NCBI RefSeq assembly: GCF_034190915.1
Contig: NW_026947484.1
Span: 190,210,982 to 190,274,981 of the forward strand
Direction: 5' to 3'
From: Cavia porcellus
Taxonomy: Eukaryota; Chordata; Mammalia; Rodentia; Caviidae
Length of the DNA stretch: 64,000 nucleotides
Shown: positions 37,655 through 50,089 of the stretch, in pieces
How positions within the stretch are numbered: the first letter of the stretch is position 1
Layout of the letters: each line of letters begins with the position of its first letter
Program-made: the position numbers and the translations under genes
The notes under the pieces: generated by a model
What the model saw: only the letters and a program-made list of their open reading frames with translations
The model's database searches: none
Told to the model about the DNA's origin: nothing

Positions 37655-37815
37655 TGAAAGGCAGGCATGAAATACACACCTGTAATCCCAACTACTCAGA
37701 AGACTGAAACAGAAGAATTGTGAGTTCAAGGTCATCCTGGACAACTTAGACTCTATCTCAGAATAACATATGAAAAGGGCTACCTACACCTTCATTTAAT
37801 TCCCAGTATAGCAAG
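37655..37815 (+). repeat. B1-derived SINE, probably a B1-dID remnant
   Basis: AGGCATGAAATACACACC, TGTAATCCCAACTACTCAG, GAGTTCAAGGTCATCCTGG and ACTCTATCTCAGAATAAC make the B1 half; a short AATTCCCAGTATAGC remains of an ID half. Confidence 0.65.
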
Positions 37816-37949
37816 AAGTACAGACAAGGACAGGGACAGAGAAGGAGGGAGGTAGCACTGTCAACAGAGCCCTGGGGGTGAGACCATGCAAGCTGTGCTA
37901 AACTAGATCTCTCTAGCTAACATCTTCCTCATTGTTGTCTTTAAAACAC

Positions 37950-38025
37950 GGGACTAGAGGTGTAACTCAGTGGTACAGCTACACGCTGGCCAGCATGTGC
38001 AAGGCCCAGAGTTCTATCAGGACCC
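37950..38025 (+). repeat. ID-type SINE (no B1 half)
   Basis: GGACTAGAGGTGTAACTCAG, TGGTACAGC, GTGCAAGGCCCAGAGTTC. An older, diverged ID copy. Confidence 0.6.
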
Positions 38026-41000
38026 ATTTTTCCACATTAAGGTTGCATGATTAGGCCACAGAGCCCTTTCCATTAGCTAGAGGATGTTGGGAGGGCCCCA
38101 TCTCACTCCCAGGTAGTATTTTTATCAAAAAAAGGCCCCTCGGATTCCTTGATGACACCCCTTGCATCTGCTGTTAGTGCTGACTGTTGGGCTCCCAGTC
38201 CCTGCCCAGTAGCTGCGTCCTGGGGCTCTAGCGGAGGGTGAGTGTTGCAGGGCCGGGAAGAGTGTTTTAGTTAGGAATGTTTTTCTTTCTTCTCTCCCCT
38301 CATTGATTTATGTAGTGAAGGAGAGAGTTTTCAAACAGTAGGCCTGTCTGTGTTCAGGCAGGCAGGCAAGTGATTAATCTTAGTTTGTTGCTGTTGACAG
38401 CCAGGAGCAAAAAATAATAAAGGTTTGTAGGGTGGGGATGGATGGGGTGCAGAGAGGCTGTGCACCCTGCGTTCATCACAGACTGCTTCCCTCTACCACC
38501 TGAGCATCCCCCTGTGGGTCGGCACCTGAGTCCCCAGACAGCCCCACCGAGTTTGCCTCTCCCAGTACGAACCACCGGGCCATTCCTTCAGAGGCTACCA
38601 AGGCGCCCCAGCAGGTGCTGAGACCCCACTCAGCCCCAGCAAGCCTAGATTTCAGTCCTCTGTTCCCAGAGTCCCCACTAGGCCTCTGAAGACCCAGTGA
38701 GCCCTCCTATGGACAAATTTTCAAGGAAGGAAGCTGAACTTGAGACACATGATCTTTTGCCTTGGGACTCACACTGGCCAGCTAAGACTGCGGGCCCTGG
38801 GTTCCTGGCCAAGTACCCTGTGCTTCTCTGACCCTGTACCTGTCCAAGCTCTTGGGACTAGGGCACTGCAGGAGGACAAATACAAAATGGCGGGTCAGGC
38901 AGGCTGGCAGGGTGGTCAGGGTGGTAGCTCCAGGCACACAGGGCTAGCAGTTCTGTCCCAAGGAGTGGTGAGGGGTGCTGGAAGACTATAGTGTAGGGGT
39001 GGAGAGTCCTTGGAGTATGAGGAAGATAGAAGCATTTGGGAGATGGACAGCAGCCAAAAGGAAGGTGCCTCTTTTCAGGTGCAGCGTCCCCCATCTCCAG
39101 CACCTCCATTCTTCCTTCCCCAGAGTGGAAGCAACTGTGCATGGAGACACTGGCTCCAGATCAGTTTACCTGGACCCTGAGTGCAGCCCCGCCACTTGCT
39201 AGGAGGGAGGTGCTGGGGAAAGGGTCTTAGTACATCTGAGCCTTGGTTTCCTTAAACTTAGGACATTTCATGGTGTGTTGGAGGGACAGAATATGTGAGA
39301 GAACTTAGCATGTGCCCAGCAGGTACTAAGTGCTCAAATCAGTGGTAGCTCTGCTGTTCATAGACTTTGGAGAGCCACAGGCCCTGTAGGAGAACCTCAG
39401 TGTAGCCGAGTCGTCTGGATTGTCTGGGTTCAACTCCTGTGTCTCTCTACACCCTTTTCACTCTCCTTTACAGTGGCGGGGTTTAGATTTATGTGGCCTT
39501 GCAGGCTAGAGTCAGGTCCAGGCTTTTTCTCTCTCTGACTTTGTGAGCGTGGATGAGTTACTTGAATTCCCCTGATCTCCCAAGTCTTTACTGATCACTA
39601 GAGACGAGGCCACTTCAACAAGTCTTTCTTTTTGCCCTCCTTACTATTCTGTTACCCCTGAAGCCCTCCTGCCACATCTGCAGACATTGTGAATCAAGTC
39701 CGGGTTTTCACCAGAACTTCACTGTGACCTCATCTTGTGAGGAAGCATGTTTGCCAAAGGTCAGGGCAGTAACTCTGGGAGTGCAGTGTGTGGAAATTTG
39801 GAATTTAGGGAACAGAGAGAGACCTTTTCATATTACCTGCTGTAGTATACTATAAAGGAGAGAAACTAAGGCCTAGAGAGGAGAAGCAGCAGCTTGCCTA
39901 CCTTCTGGCTTCCCCCTGAAGCCCTGTTTTCTACCTGCATTTAAGTCTCCCTGAGAGAAGGAGTACTGTTTGCCCTCTGTCCTTGGAGCATTTTGTGTCC
40001 TTTTATGCCTGATGGAGCAAAGTGAGCTTTGTGCTCAATTAGTGTGCTTGATGTTTTCTCCTTCAAGAAAGTTTAAAGGAAATGCTGCAATTAGAAACTG
40101 CTGCTTTAGGCTAACCTACTCCTCAGCTGCTCTTTGCGGGGGACTAAGTGAGAACAGCAAGCTCTGGAATGTGCAGATGCCTTGTAGGATGAAAGGACGT
40201 AGTGGGCACAGTCGGTGATGAGGGTCCCCTTTGTTCTAAATGATGGAGGGAGTGCATCCTGCCGGGAAAAGTGCTTCCCGGGCTGACACCCTTGCCGCTC
40301 AGACCTTCCCGCTCCTAGATACTGCATTTGGAGTCATGGGAATTCACGAGCATCTGAGTGGACACTGTGGGAAGAGCCCTGACTGCCCTGGGCCCTGAAC
40401 CCATCGCAGTCCCTTGATTTGCTCTTTTCCTTTGGGAGAGAGTCAGCAGACCCCAGTTTGAGTGTTTTCTTTTTGATCTTGAGCAGAGCAGGGGGGATGA
40501 GTCCTGCCCCACGAGCTGCTGTGACCTGCTGAAGTGTCAGTGAGGGAGTGCATGCAGAGAACCGGTTCCAGGAAAATCCAGCTCTGTGCTGTAGCAGTCC
40601 ATGATGAGCTGGGTGAGAATTACTCCTTCGTTACTATGAATACAGAAACCAGCATTTACATGGTGTCATGGCTAAGGCATTTAATGCAGCCTGATACCTT
40701 TTTACTCTATGGAGTTTCTGAGCAGAAGCCATCCCCTTTCTCTCAAGCAGGGCCTGATCATCCAGTTAGGGTTCAAGCCTCTCAGGACATTGTAGCCTGA
40801 GGACTGGGGCCAGAGAGGGGCATTTCTCTGGCATTGATTTCCAGACAGTGATAACATGTAAAAAGCCCCTGATCTAGCTTGTGGGGACCTCAAAATGGGG
40901 AAGAATGTCAGTCTGTCTGGCTCTAAACCGAGTGTCCGGATGCATGACCCAGCTGGGTGGTCTTGGCTTCTTTTTTGGGTGCAGTCCTCAAGCAGCTGGT

Positions 41001-41639
41001 GCAGAAGGGCGCAGCTCCCCATTGTTCCCTCTTCAGAAGAGGATTCAAGGCTCTGAGCAGATCAGGAACCTGCCTGAGGCTGCGGAGCCAAAGAAGAACA
41101 GAGTATGCCTGAGCCCTGGGCCACTGTCGTTCCTTGGCCCTGCTTGGAGGTTCTCAGCTTCTACCAAGGTGCTGGGCTAAAGCTGGGGCACCTGGTAGCA
41201 GAGAGGCCAAGACAGGTTTTAGAAACCTTGCCTGGCTGTGGGTATGTGCTGAACTAGGAGTGAACCTGTGGCTCCCTGGGGGCTGCTGTGCCAGCTCCCT
41301 GGAGAACAAGTAGCTGTCCCAGTGAGGAAGGGGAATGACCAACCCTGTGGAGATTTAGGTCTAGGTTTCTGAGTGGCTGGTTATGTCACTGGTGGCACTG
41401 CCAGCTGCAGCACAGACCAGGAATTCCCCCAACTCGGCTTCCCTTCCCCACCTTTGCTCAAGACCCAGTGGAAAGAGATGCCCCATACACTCTGCTTCAC
41501 TGCCCCAGTCCATGCTCAGAGCGCCTGCCAGCCTGGGTGTACCAGTGGGGAGGGGGTATTCCCTCTTCAGCCTGCTCCATCTCCCTCCCAGCCAGGCATG
41601 TCGCCTTGCCCTTTGTTCCTCTGGGAGCTCTCGGTCCTC

Positions 41640-41910
41640 TCTAATGTCACAGCTGCCCTGATTATATTTCCAGTCAGTTTTTAATTATCTCGTATCAGCC
41701 CGCGTCAATCTGCCTGTGCAGCTCGGTCACAGGGGAAGCATTCCGACTGCCCGTGTGTCGCCAGGAAACCTCCTGTGGCCTGGGACAGCTCCCTTTGGAA
41801 GTAGTGGGAGATATTTCCAAATGAGAAAAAATATCTCTTTTCAATCATATGTCTAACGTCTTGTTAATGTGACTTAACAAAATTATTGCAAAAACCACGT
41901 GATAACAGGA
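41640..41910. promoter_or_regulatory. Candidate conserved non-coding block (intron)
   Basis: Repeat-free block with GATTATATTTCCAG, TTTTTAATTATCTCG, GATATTTCCAAATGAG and a CACGTG E-box (about 41897-41902). It lies in the SINE-poor part of the last intron. Function is inferred. Confidence 0.35.
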
Positions 41911-42469
41911 TGTTTGGGCACTTGGGAGAGGGCTTGTGGGACAGGCCACGAAGATAGCGGCAGACTGTATGTCTGCCATCAATGAAGGGGAGCAGTGGGG
42001 AGCAAGATGTGATCAGGGAGCCCGAGGACCAGGGCCTGAGTGATCTGGCAGAGGGGTCACCGGGTTTCATATATCTCTTGAGACTTTGAGTCCTGAGTCG
42101 TAAGAACACTGGATTTAAAGCTCTTAGAAATGCTAAGAGGCTGTGTAAATGCGGAGAATTCGTTCAGACTCTAGGAAAGTATGATGTAGGATTCATTCTT
42201 CAAGCCAAGTAAACACTGCGAGGTCCAGGTAAAATATGATTGCCCACTCCTAGAAGCATTTGGTGGGTCTCAAAGCCCTAGCTTCATACAGTAAAATCCC
42301 AGTGTCCAATTTGGAGTTTGTCTTTTCACACTACATGGTAGTTAAGTCAGAAGGGGCTTAAGTCATTTGTGTCAAGACTGTGACTTTCAGATAGGGGAAA
42401 CTGAGGCCCAGTGGAGAGGAAAGACATTCTTGAGGTCCTGGCAGAATCTGCCTGTCCCAAATCCTGTCC

Positions 42470-42878
42470 CTGGAAGTGCTGTATTTCCTTCTCTTGTTTT
42501 CTCCATAAATGCCCTATAGTATAAGATAGATTTATAAAATCAGACCTCAGACTTGATAGCCCTCATATTTGCTCCTGTTGTTCAAACGGCAAAGCTATAA
42601 AAACGACCTTCCGCTGTGTGAGCGGGTGTGGAGGGGGCATCACACACAGGCTTCCCTGACCGCCGTTCTTCTGGGTTTGCTTGCTGCCTGCAGTCTGCTG
42701 GCTTCCGGGTATCTCCTCCAGTGAGAGCCTCTGTCCTGCCAGTTGTAAGTACGATTTGCCTCTTCTAATAATGTGCTTGCTTTTTTTTTCTTTTTAAGAT
42801 TACTTTACTCAAGAGGAATATCAGAAACAATTAAGTTTGGCAAAACCAGCTTATAAGAAAAGCTTTAAATAGAACCTC
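42470..42878. promoter_or_regulatory. Candidate conserved non-coding block containing a possible cryptic exon
   Basis: AT-rich, repeat-free sequence on both sides of a G/C-richer segment bounded by CTGCCTGCAG (ending 42693) and GTAAGT (from 42745). See the separate finding. No transcript evidence is available from sequence alone. Confidence 0.3.
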
Positions 42879-42903
42879 TTTTTTTTTTTTTTTTTTTTTT
42901 TTT
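42879..42903 (+). repeat. Poly(T) run, about 25 bases
   Basis: An uninterrupted T run, followed by GC and six more T. It could be the tail of a minus-strand retroposed sequence, but I do not recognise an element to its right. Confidence 0.8.
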
Positions 42904-44004
42904 GCTTTTTTCGCCCTGCTATTTTCCTTTTGAAAAGCCGCACACTGCTGAAGGCCTGGGGATCAGCCTGCCACGTCCTCAGCATAGACTTTCAGGGAGA
43001 GACTTACAAACAGGCCTGCAGGACAGCCTTCACAGTGGAGCTGTCCTGTGCACCGGGCCCTCAGCCAGGAGAAGGAGACCCATCAGCCTCTGAACTCCTC
43101 TGAGCAAGGAGACGGGAGGAGGGGGGTGGGCATTAAGATGGAGAAACGGAAAGGAAGTTGATTTTATTAGTAGTATCTTGGAAGGCATCTTGGAGGCAGT
43201 AGCATTTAAGTAGCATGTCAGGATAAAGAAAATTGAAAGAGAAAACCAGAAACTGTCTTGGGAAAGCAACAGCAAGGTAGACAGAGGCAGAGGTTTTCAG
43301 GTTAGAGGCGAGTCTCTGCAGTCCCCCTTTCCCCACGGTTTTGCCTTGGCTGGGATGGCGATTATAAAAAGCACCATTTTTAATTTCTAAATTACAGTGG
43401 GACTTCATAAACTCAGCACTCTACTTGGTAAATTTGCCCTTTAGCAGCTGATGCTATTGAGTGTGGTCCTGGGTTTTGTGATCTGAAGTGACTTGGCTTC
43501 TACTAGGCAGCTTTTGTGGCCGAGGGCTTCTTTGGGAATTCTTTCTACCACTGCAAGGCCAGGCACAAGGTAGGTATTCGGGGCTTCTCGGAGGTTATAT
43601 TCAGAAGAATACATAATCACAATATGCAAAATAAGTCATGATTGTAATGAAAGCAGGTTACAGAATTCAGCCCACCAGTCTCTGGTGGGTGCCACATGCA
43701 CCAAATGGTGAGGCGGGAGGCTGGGTACAGGAAGACAGTGTACCAGACTCTGGTAGCTGTTTGTGAGTGGTACAATGGCATGGTGATGTCTGTCTTTTTG
43801 TTTATTTTTGTTTTCTGGATTTTCAACAGTGAATCTCCTTTGTATAGGTTGTTACTATGAGATGAAACAGACAGGAAACTCATTGGCTGTAGAGTTAGGA
43901 GACCTGGTTCTTGTTTCAGCTCTCTCTTGAGCTCTATTTAAGATGACTTGTCCATACCTATTATTTGGGATAGTTTAATTGGGCTGATCCGTAGAGAAAG
44001 ACCA

Positions 44005-44205
44005 CAGAGTATCCTGGCCAAGGGAGTAGACTACCTGGAAGCAAAATCCCGGGTTTGAACCTTTATTCCACCCTCACTACTTTGTGACCTCAGTTCCTCC
44101 GTCTGTCTAACAGAGTGAGTGACAGTCTCTGTTTCCCAGGATCGTCATGAAGCACATAAGTAAAGTGGTGGTCAGAGAGTGCCTTGTAAACTCGGAAGGC
44201 CTGGT
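44005..44205 (+). repeat. MIR fragment
   Basis: GGGAGTAGACTACCTGGAAGC, CCCGGGTTTGAACC, CTACTTTGTGACCTCAGTTCC and AGCACATAAGTAAAG follow the MIR consensus order over about 200 bases. Confidence 0.65.
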
Positions 44206-44589
44206 GAGTGGTCTCCAGCTCCCGCAGAGAGTCCCTGCTTGACCCCTCAAAGACAAGAGCTAGAGAGGCCAGTACCTCACCCTCGGTCATGCCAGGCCCT
44301 GCTGTGCGAGTCCTGCATTCTTTCTACAGTCCCCTAGCCCTCCTTATTGCTTCCCGAAGAGCAACCTGTGTGCTGGACACAGCCTCGCATGAAGAGTACA
44401 TTTGGGTGAGGCCCGCAGGCTCTTGGTAGTCCCTGCTTCCTGGTGTAAGAAAGCACCTGGAACAGGCTTGTGCAGTGTCCTGCGAGGTAGGGAGTATGGT
44501 GCTAGTGACACAGCAGTGGTAAAACCCCTGAGCCCATCATCTGAGACCACATGACCTGGGCTCCAAAACTCCAGACTCAGGTCTCCACA

Positions 44590-45080
44590 TGCCAGCATGG
44601 TGACTCCTTTTAAATTCAGATCCTCAATCTAGAAAAACATTTTTAATGTTCAGCATTGTTCCAATTAACCAAAAACATCTAGAGAAAAGCTATAGTTTAC
44701 TCTCACTTTCCTGGGAGTTGTGCTTTTAAAAAGCAATCAGTTCTGATAGTAAGTAACTTTGGAACTCAATTACTTGCAGCCATGCTGAAAAAACCTGTAA
44801 TTAATGTGGTCAAACCCCAGCCAAATAATAAAATGAAAGCTTTGTTGTGTATCAAGGCAGAAATCAATTTCATTAGAGAGCAAAGAGCTAGCGATTTAAT
44901 TTCAAGAAAATTCTCCATCCTGTGGAAAGAGGTTGTCAGGAAGCTGCCAGAGTGAATGTCCAGTACGAGAGGATTTGCCCTCCAGAGCTCTGACTGGCGA
45001 GGGGTGACAGGGACCTCTTGGAATTGCATTTCTGAGTCTTACAGATGTTGCCAATGTCAGTGGATTTGTGCCTCTTTAAT
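44590..45080. promoter_or_regulatory. Candidate conserved non-coding block (intron)
   Basis: Long repeat-free, AT-rich segment with CCTGTAATTAATGTGG (about 44794), CAATTTCATTAGAGAGC and GCGATTTAATTTCAAG. The composition resembles deeply conserved developmental enhancers. Function is inference. Confidence 0.4.
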
Positions 45081-46314
45081 GCTCTTGGGCCCGGGCCGCT
45101 TGGCCCCTTTTGCTTTTGGCCAGGATGTGAAAGACAACTCTGATGACATTTGTGTCCACTGAACCCTGTCCTTTGGGGTTATGAGAACGGAGAGAGAAGG
45201 GTGAACTCAGCCACCCCACATTAATGGTGGAGTGTCTGGGTAGCAGGGCTAAGGACAAGCCGGACAGATTTCCAGGGGACGCTGTCTAGTTACAGGCCAC
45301 CGGGCATGTGGGCAGCGGGTGACTAAGACAGGAAGGGACAGCAGATGACGCCCTGTGAGGACCTCATGGAGAGGAACAGCCAACTGCTCCTGCTTCTGCG
45401 TTTCTATCTCTGAGGGCCTTTCGTGGGCAAAGGGAGCATCAGTGTCCTGCATGACCCAGAGTCAGCTGGGCTCCTGTGAGTGACCACAGTGAGCGTGTGT
45501 GAAGGAGCTCGCCGCGGCAGAGCTGCGCAGGGCTGGAAGGAGTGTCTCGGTGGGGAGGGAGTTTCCCTAGTGCTGAGGGGCAGCAACACCAAATGCTGTG
45601 GCTGTCTCACGAGTTTTCTTCATCCTGTGGAACTAGAATGGTGGTCTCAAACATGAATGCCTCCAAATCTTTTGAGGCAGATTCTGGTCCCAGAGCAGTC
45701 CGGGGAGCTGTAGCCGAGGCAAAAATGCTTGCGGCCCTTTTGTGGCACAGTTGAAGAAACTTGCTGTTTGAGAAACCTGCACTCTCTTCCTCTTCCAGCC
45801 TTGGGCTCGGCATGCCTGGGATGCACCTGGGGCTTTGGTTAAATATCTGAGTAGCCACTCATTCCTCACCATGTGACATGAGCACCTGTGCATCAGGCAT
45901 TGAGGTAGAACCTCAGGGTCCTCCTGTTCAGTGTCTTTGCTGTAGAAATGGGAAAACTGAGGCCTAAAAGCATGAGAGGCAGGGCTGGGGCCCCACTCCT
46001 CAGTGCTCGGGTCAGAGCTCTTCTTCTCTTGCTTTCAGTGGAAGCATTGTAAACTGTCCCCCATTTCACATAGTAAGAAACTGAGGCCCATGGTGGGGCT
46101 CAGGCAGCTTATTCACTTGCCCTCTTGGTAAGCGCCTGTGGCATGGGTCAGGAGAACCATTACCTGTGAGCCTAATGCCACGCGGGCTGAAAATCAAGTG
46201 CCCTTCCCCCTCTGCCTCCCTCCCCCATGGCTACTGGGGATAGATGTCTCAGCATCTCTTGGGAGGATGACCATATGCAGTATAGCAAATATGGAGGATT
46301 TCCTTCTGTCTTCT

Positions 46315-46606
46315 GTTTGAAGGCAAAGTTGTTTTTACTGTTTTGTTTTGTTGTTTCTTTTGCTCTATTCAGTTACTCTCAATTGGTTTTATAATGTTCT
46401 GTTTTTGGTTTTATTTTGCTATACCTAATTGACTGGACGACTATTGTGAAGTTAAGCAGATATACTATAGTACCTATTACTACTATCCCAGTATCCTGCT
46501 GTGAAATCCTGTACCAATTTCACTGCATTGTCTCAATTGGCTTTGTTCTGTCTTGTGCTGTTGCATTTTTACTACTTTCAAAATAAAATTTAAAAAAAAA
46601 AAAAAA
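46315..46606 (+). mobile_element. Unidentified retroposed 3' end with AATAAA and poly(A)
   Basis: A T-rich, UTR-like segment ends with AATAAA at 46582-46587 followed by about 15 A at 46592-46606. That is the layout of a retroposed mRNA or LINE 3' end. I do not recognise the parent sequence and could not assign a clear target-site duplication, so the 5' limit is a guess. Confidence 0.5.
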
Positions 46607-47246
46607 AGAAAGAAAGTAACTGAGGCCCCAAATCCCAAGACAGATGGGAATTTTCTTCTACTGGGAGCCACTGTCATTCATGTGTGTGATTTGCAAACGG
46701 GCTTTGGCCAGAGTGTCTGAATGCTCAGTGTGCCGCTGAAATGCCAGGAAGGCAAAACGCATTCTCAGGTTCGATGCAGCAGCTGCTGAGTAGGTCGAGC
46801 TGTTTTAACTCGTGGTTTTTAAAAGGCCCCTCTGCATTTTCCTTCTTGATTTTGCTTAAGTAAAACTGTCTGTAGGATCTGGGTCTTGGTGGAGAGTATG
46901 TCCCCATTGTTGCTGGACTTGTGAGTGCTGTGGGTTGATACACAGAAGCCCCTGCCAGTGTGTTGGGGCCAGGAAGACTAATGAGGGCCAACACTGCCTA
47001 GCAGTAGGCAGTGCTCACAGAGCACCTGGGTCCCCGGAAGGAGCCTCTGACCCCAAGGAGAAGAACTCTCGAAGCGTTTGTGATTTCTTTCCCTCTTACA
47101 ATGAAAGTAGGGAACCAAATGGTTTTGCAGCCTCTGCGTGGTGTCTTATATTCCAGAGAAGGATGGAATATGCAGTAGGCAGTGCACGCGGTGGACACTG
47201 AATGAATGCCAGAGACTACCTGTGGCCACATTTCAGCAGAGCCACC

Positions 47247-47271
47247 TCTCCTCCTCCTCCTCCTCCTCCTG
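47247..47271 (+). repeat. CTC trinucleotide repeat
   Basis: About eight tandem CTC units. The poly-Arg stretch in the minus-strand open frame over it is an artefact. Confidence 0.9.
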
Positions 47272-49679
47272 TTCTCTTTGCATGTGGATCTTGGCTTGAC
47301 CAACATGCTTTAGAGAGAGTCACGAAATCCATTTAATGTTTGGGGAAATGGTTGTCAGAGCAGCAAACACCCTGCCAGTGTCACCCAGTTGCCCCTTCTC
47401 ACTCAGCAGTAAGGCAGACTGCAACCAGGGGCTGCCTGGCCATATGTGACTTCTGAGCTGCCAAGGTGGCCACCAAACAACAGACCAGATGACAGGGAGA
47501 CATGATGGTGCTTAGCCCAGACTGCCAGAGGCAGCCAGGCATACAGATGGGCAGCAGCTTCTGCCCAAGGAGGAAGACACAGGAGCCATTTCAGAACCCT
47601 CGTCCTGTGTTTGCACCAGTACTTTTAGAAAAGGCCCTGCTTGTCATAAAAAAGAGGAACACCCTGCGTTGCAGTATCCAGCCAGTCTGCTTCCGGGCCA
47701 TGCTTACCTGAGGACTACCAGGGAGCAAAACTGGCACCTGTGACATCCAGCAGGTCAGCAGCACTGCAACTCCTGCCAGGGCTGTCACCCACTACTTTAG
47801 ACCTCAGCTGGCCCTTCCAGGGAGGAAAGAAGGGCCCATTTTACAGGCAGAGGAAGGCCAGGCATTGCTCAGAAGAGGCAGGGAGGGTCTCAGACATAGT
47901 GTGGGTGGTCTTGAGCCCAGGGTTATGTTCAGCACCACCCCAAGCATCCTAAGGCTTAGACATTGCTTCCCTGTCCAGGGTTGGTCCCCAGCTTATTCTC
48001 TAGGGCAGCCTGTGTGGACCCTAAGTTTCTAGCTCTCTAGCGCTCTTTGCCTAAAAAGCCCATTGCCCCTTAGCTGTGCTCCCCTCCCCAGCAACTGGCG
48101 CTTACCCTGAAGCTGTCTTCTGCCTAATGCCCTTGAGGTCAGCTCTAAGACTTCCTTCAGATGTGTGTACCTGGCTCAGTTGGGCCCACCTGCTCGGTGG
48201 GACTGGGGCTGGGGGCTTGCTCCCTCGGAACATTCCAGAGCCCTTTGGAGCCTAGCAGTGTGCCAGGGAGTATTGTATCTTAACCCTGAAACTGAGGATC
48301 AGGGTGGCCTCAGCTTCCCACACATTCACACTGGCAGAGAGGGTCTCATTGACCCTCTGACCCTCTCAGTGCTGTGAGGGTGGTCTGGGTGTGGTAGTGT
48401 GGTCCCTTCGTCACAGGAAGATTCAAAGCACTTGTGACTAAGCAGTATGACACTGCCAAATGTGAGGCTGAGCTGTTTTTTCCTGAGTGCTGCAGTGTTT
48501 AGCAACATCCTTGGCCAGGGGCACCAAGGGGTAGGCTACATGACGGCCCCAGTTATGGTCAGTGCCCTGAGAGGAGTACGGGGTGGGAGGGCTTGTCCAC
48601 AACAGAAGGGGCTGCTTTTGGATTTGTATCCTCACTTCCCTGCTGGGTATACCCCAATGTCCTCACATAGTGACTGGCCAATTGCTTCTCCCTCTGACCC
48701 TCAGTCTTCTCGTCCTCAAAGTGTGGGCCTGCATTTAATTTGCAGCCCTCCTGGCTTTTGAAGCCACAGGTTGGTCAGTCATGGACCAAGAAAACATTTA
48801 AAGTCATCTCAATGGACCACTTTGTGCAGGCGCCCTCTTGCAGGGTTCTGGGGAATTATTGGACCACAGAGACAAACCATTAAAATGTCTGCTTACCTTT
48901 TCTGGGGGACCCCAGATCCCCACTACCTGTTTCTGTGCAGTGTCCAGGGAGATGGAGCACTGTGTGGGGTTTACCACTGAGTTGGGCTCTGCCGAGTAGC
49001 CAGTAGGTTTTGATCAGTCTCCCTTGTCCCTTCAGTGGCTGCAGAACTGCACTCAAGTCACTTGAGCTGACTCTGTTTTCCAGCATGTAAATTGAGAGCC
49101 AAGGGGACCTGTCTCTCGAGGTATACCAAAAGCCCCACGGTGCGATTACACAGAGAATATGATTGACACGGTGGTCCTGGAATCATCTGGCACCTTGCTC
49201 CCAGGTACTGAGAGGAGGCTTTCTCCAGAGATGTAGGACCAGCAAAATGTCCCACCCTCCTGGGCACTAGTGCTGAGCAGAAGGGACAGCAGAGTCTTAC
49301 ATTGGAGTGGACAGCTCCTGCCTTGGCCAGGCCACACCGGGGTCAGGGCAGAGCAGTCTGCAGCTTGCCCTCAGGAGATTGAGCAGGTAGGGAAGTCGCA
49401 GCAGGCTGAGATGAGGTGAAGCCTCATTTCTCTGGTTCTCTGGCAGACCTTAGCCAGGTAACTGATGGATGGAGGGAGGCTCAGCCTGCAGAAAAACATC
49501 TCAGTGAACAGGAAGGGATCCTGACCTTGGGACCTCAAGGGCCACAGGGAAGCCACTTTTTGGGGCACAAAATATCCACAGGACCACCTGGAAACCTGGG
49601 CTTGCCTGGTCGGATAGCCAAGCACAGGAAGATGACCCTCCTAATGGCAGCTACAGCTGAGGCAAATAGGACCCCGCAG

Positions 49680-49850
49680 GCTGGTCTGGCAGACGTGAGT
49701 TCAAGTGCTGGTCCTACCCTGTCCCATGTAATCAGGCACGTGACCTCTCTGAGCTTCAGGTTCCCCATCTGCAAACCGTGATAGTCACACCAACTTAGCA
49801 AAGTTGCCTTGCAGCTCAACTAATGTCACACGCAGCCATGCACAGCTCCA
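49680..49850 (+). repeat. MIR fragment
   Basis: GACGTGAGTTCAAGTGCTGG, CACGTGACCTCTCTGAGC, TTCAGGTTCCCCATCTGC and AAGTTGCCTTGCAGCTC follow MIR order. Confidence 0.65.
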
Positions 49851-49970
49851 CTCGGTGCCTGACTTCCCTGGAGGATCGGAGAAGTCAGATGTCCTTAGTT
49901 CTGTATTGGCAGTGAGGAGCCATAGCAGTTTTAAGCTGAGGGACAATGTTGTTGAAGCATCTGGGTCAAG

Positions 49971-49987
49971 AAAAAAAAAAAAAAAAA
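49971..49987 (+). repeat. Poly(A) run
   Basis: About 17 consecutive A with no recognisable element attached. Confidence 0.8.
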
Positions 49988-50089
49988 GCAACTGGCAGCC
50001 CCTCTCAGGCCGTGCTGAAGTGGAATCTTTTGTGTGCGGGATTGCCATCACTGGCCCACATGATAGTCCCAGAGGGCAATTCCTTTCCT

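Noticed and set aside
46998..47306. Open frame (-) with a poly-Arg run
   Set aside because: The run is the CTC trinucleotide repeat read backwards.
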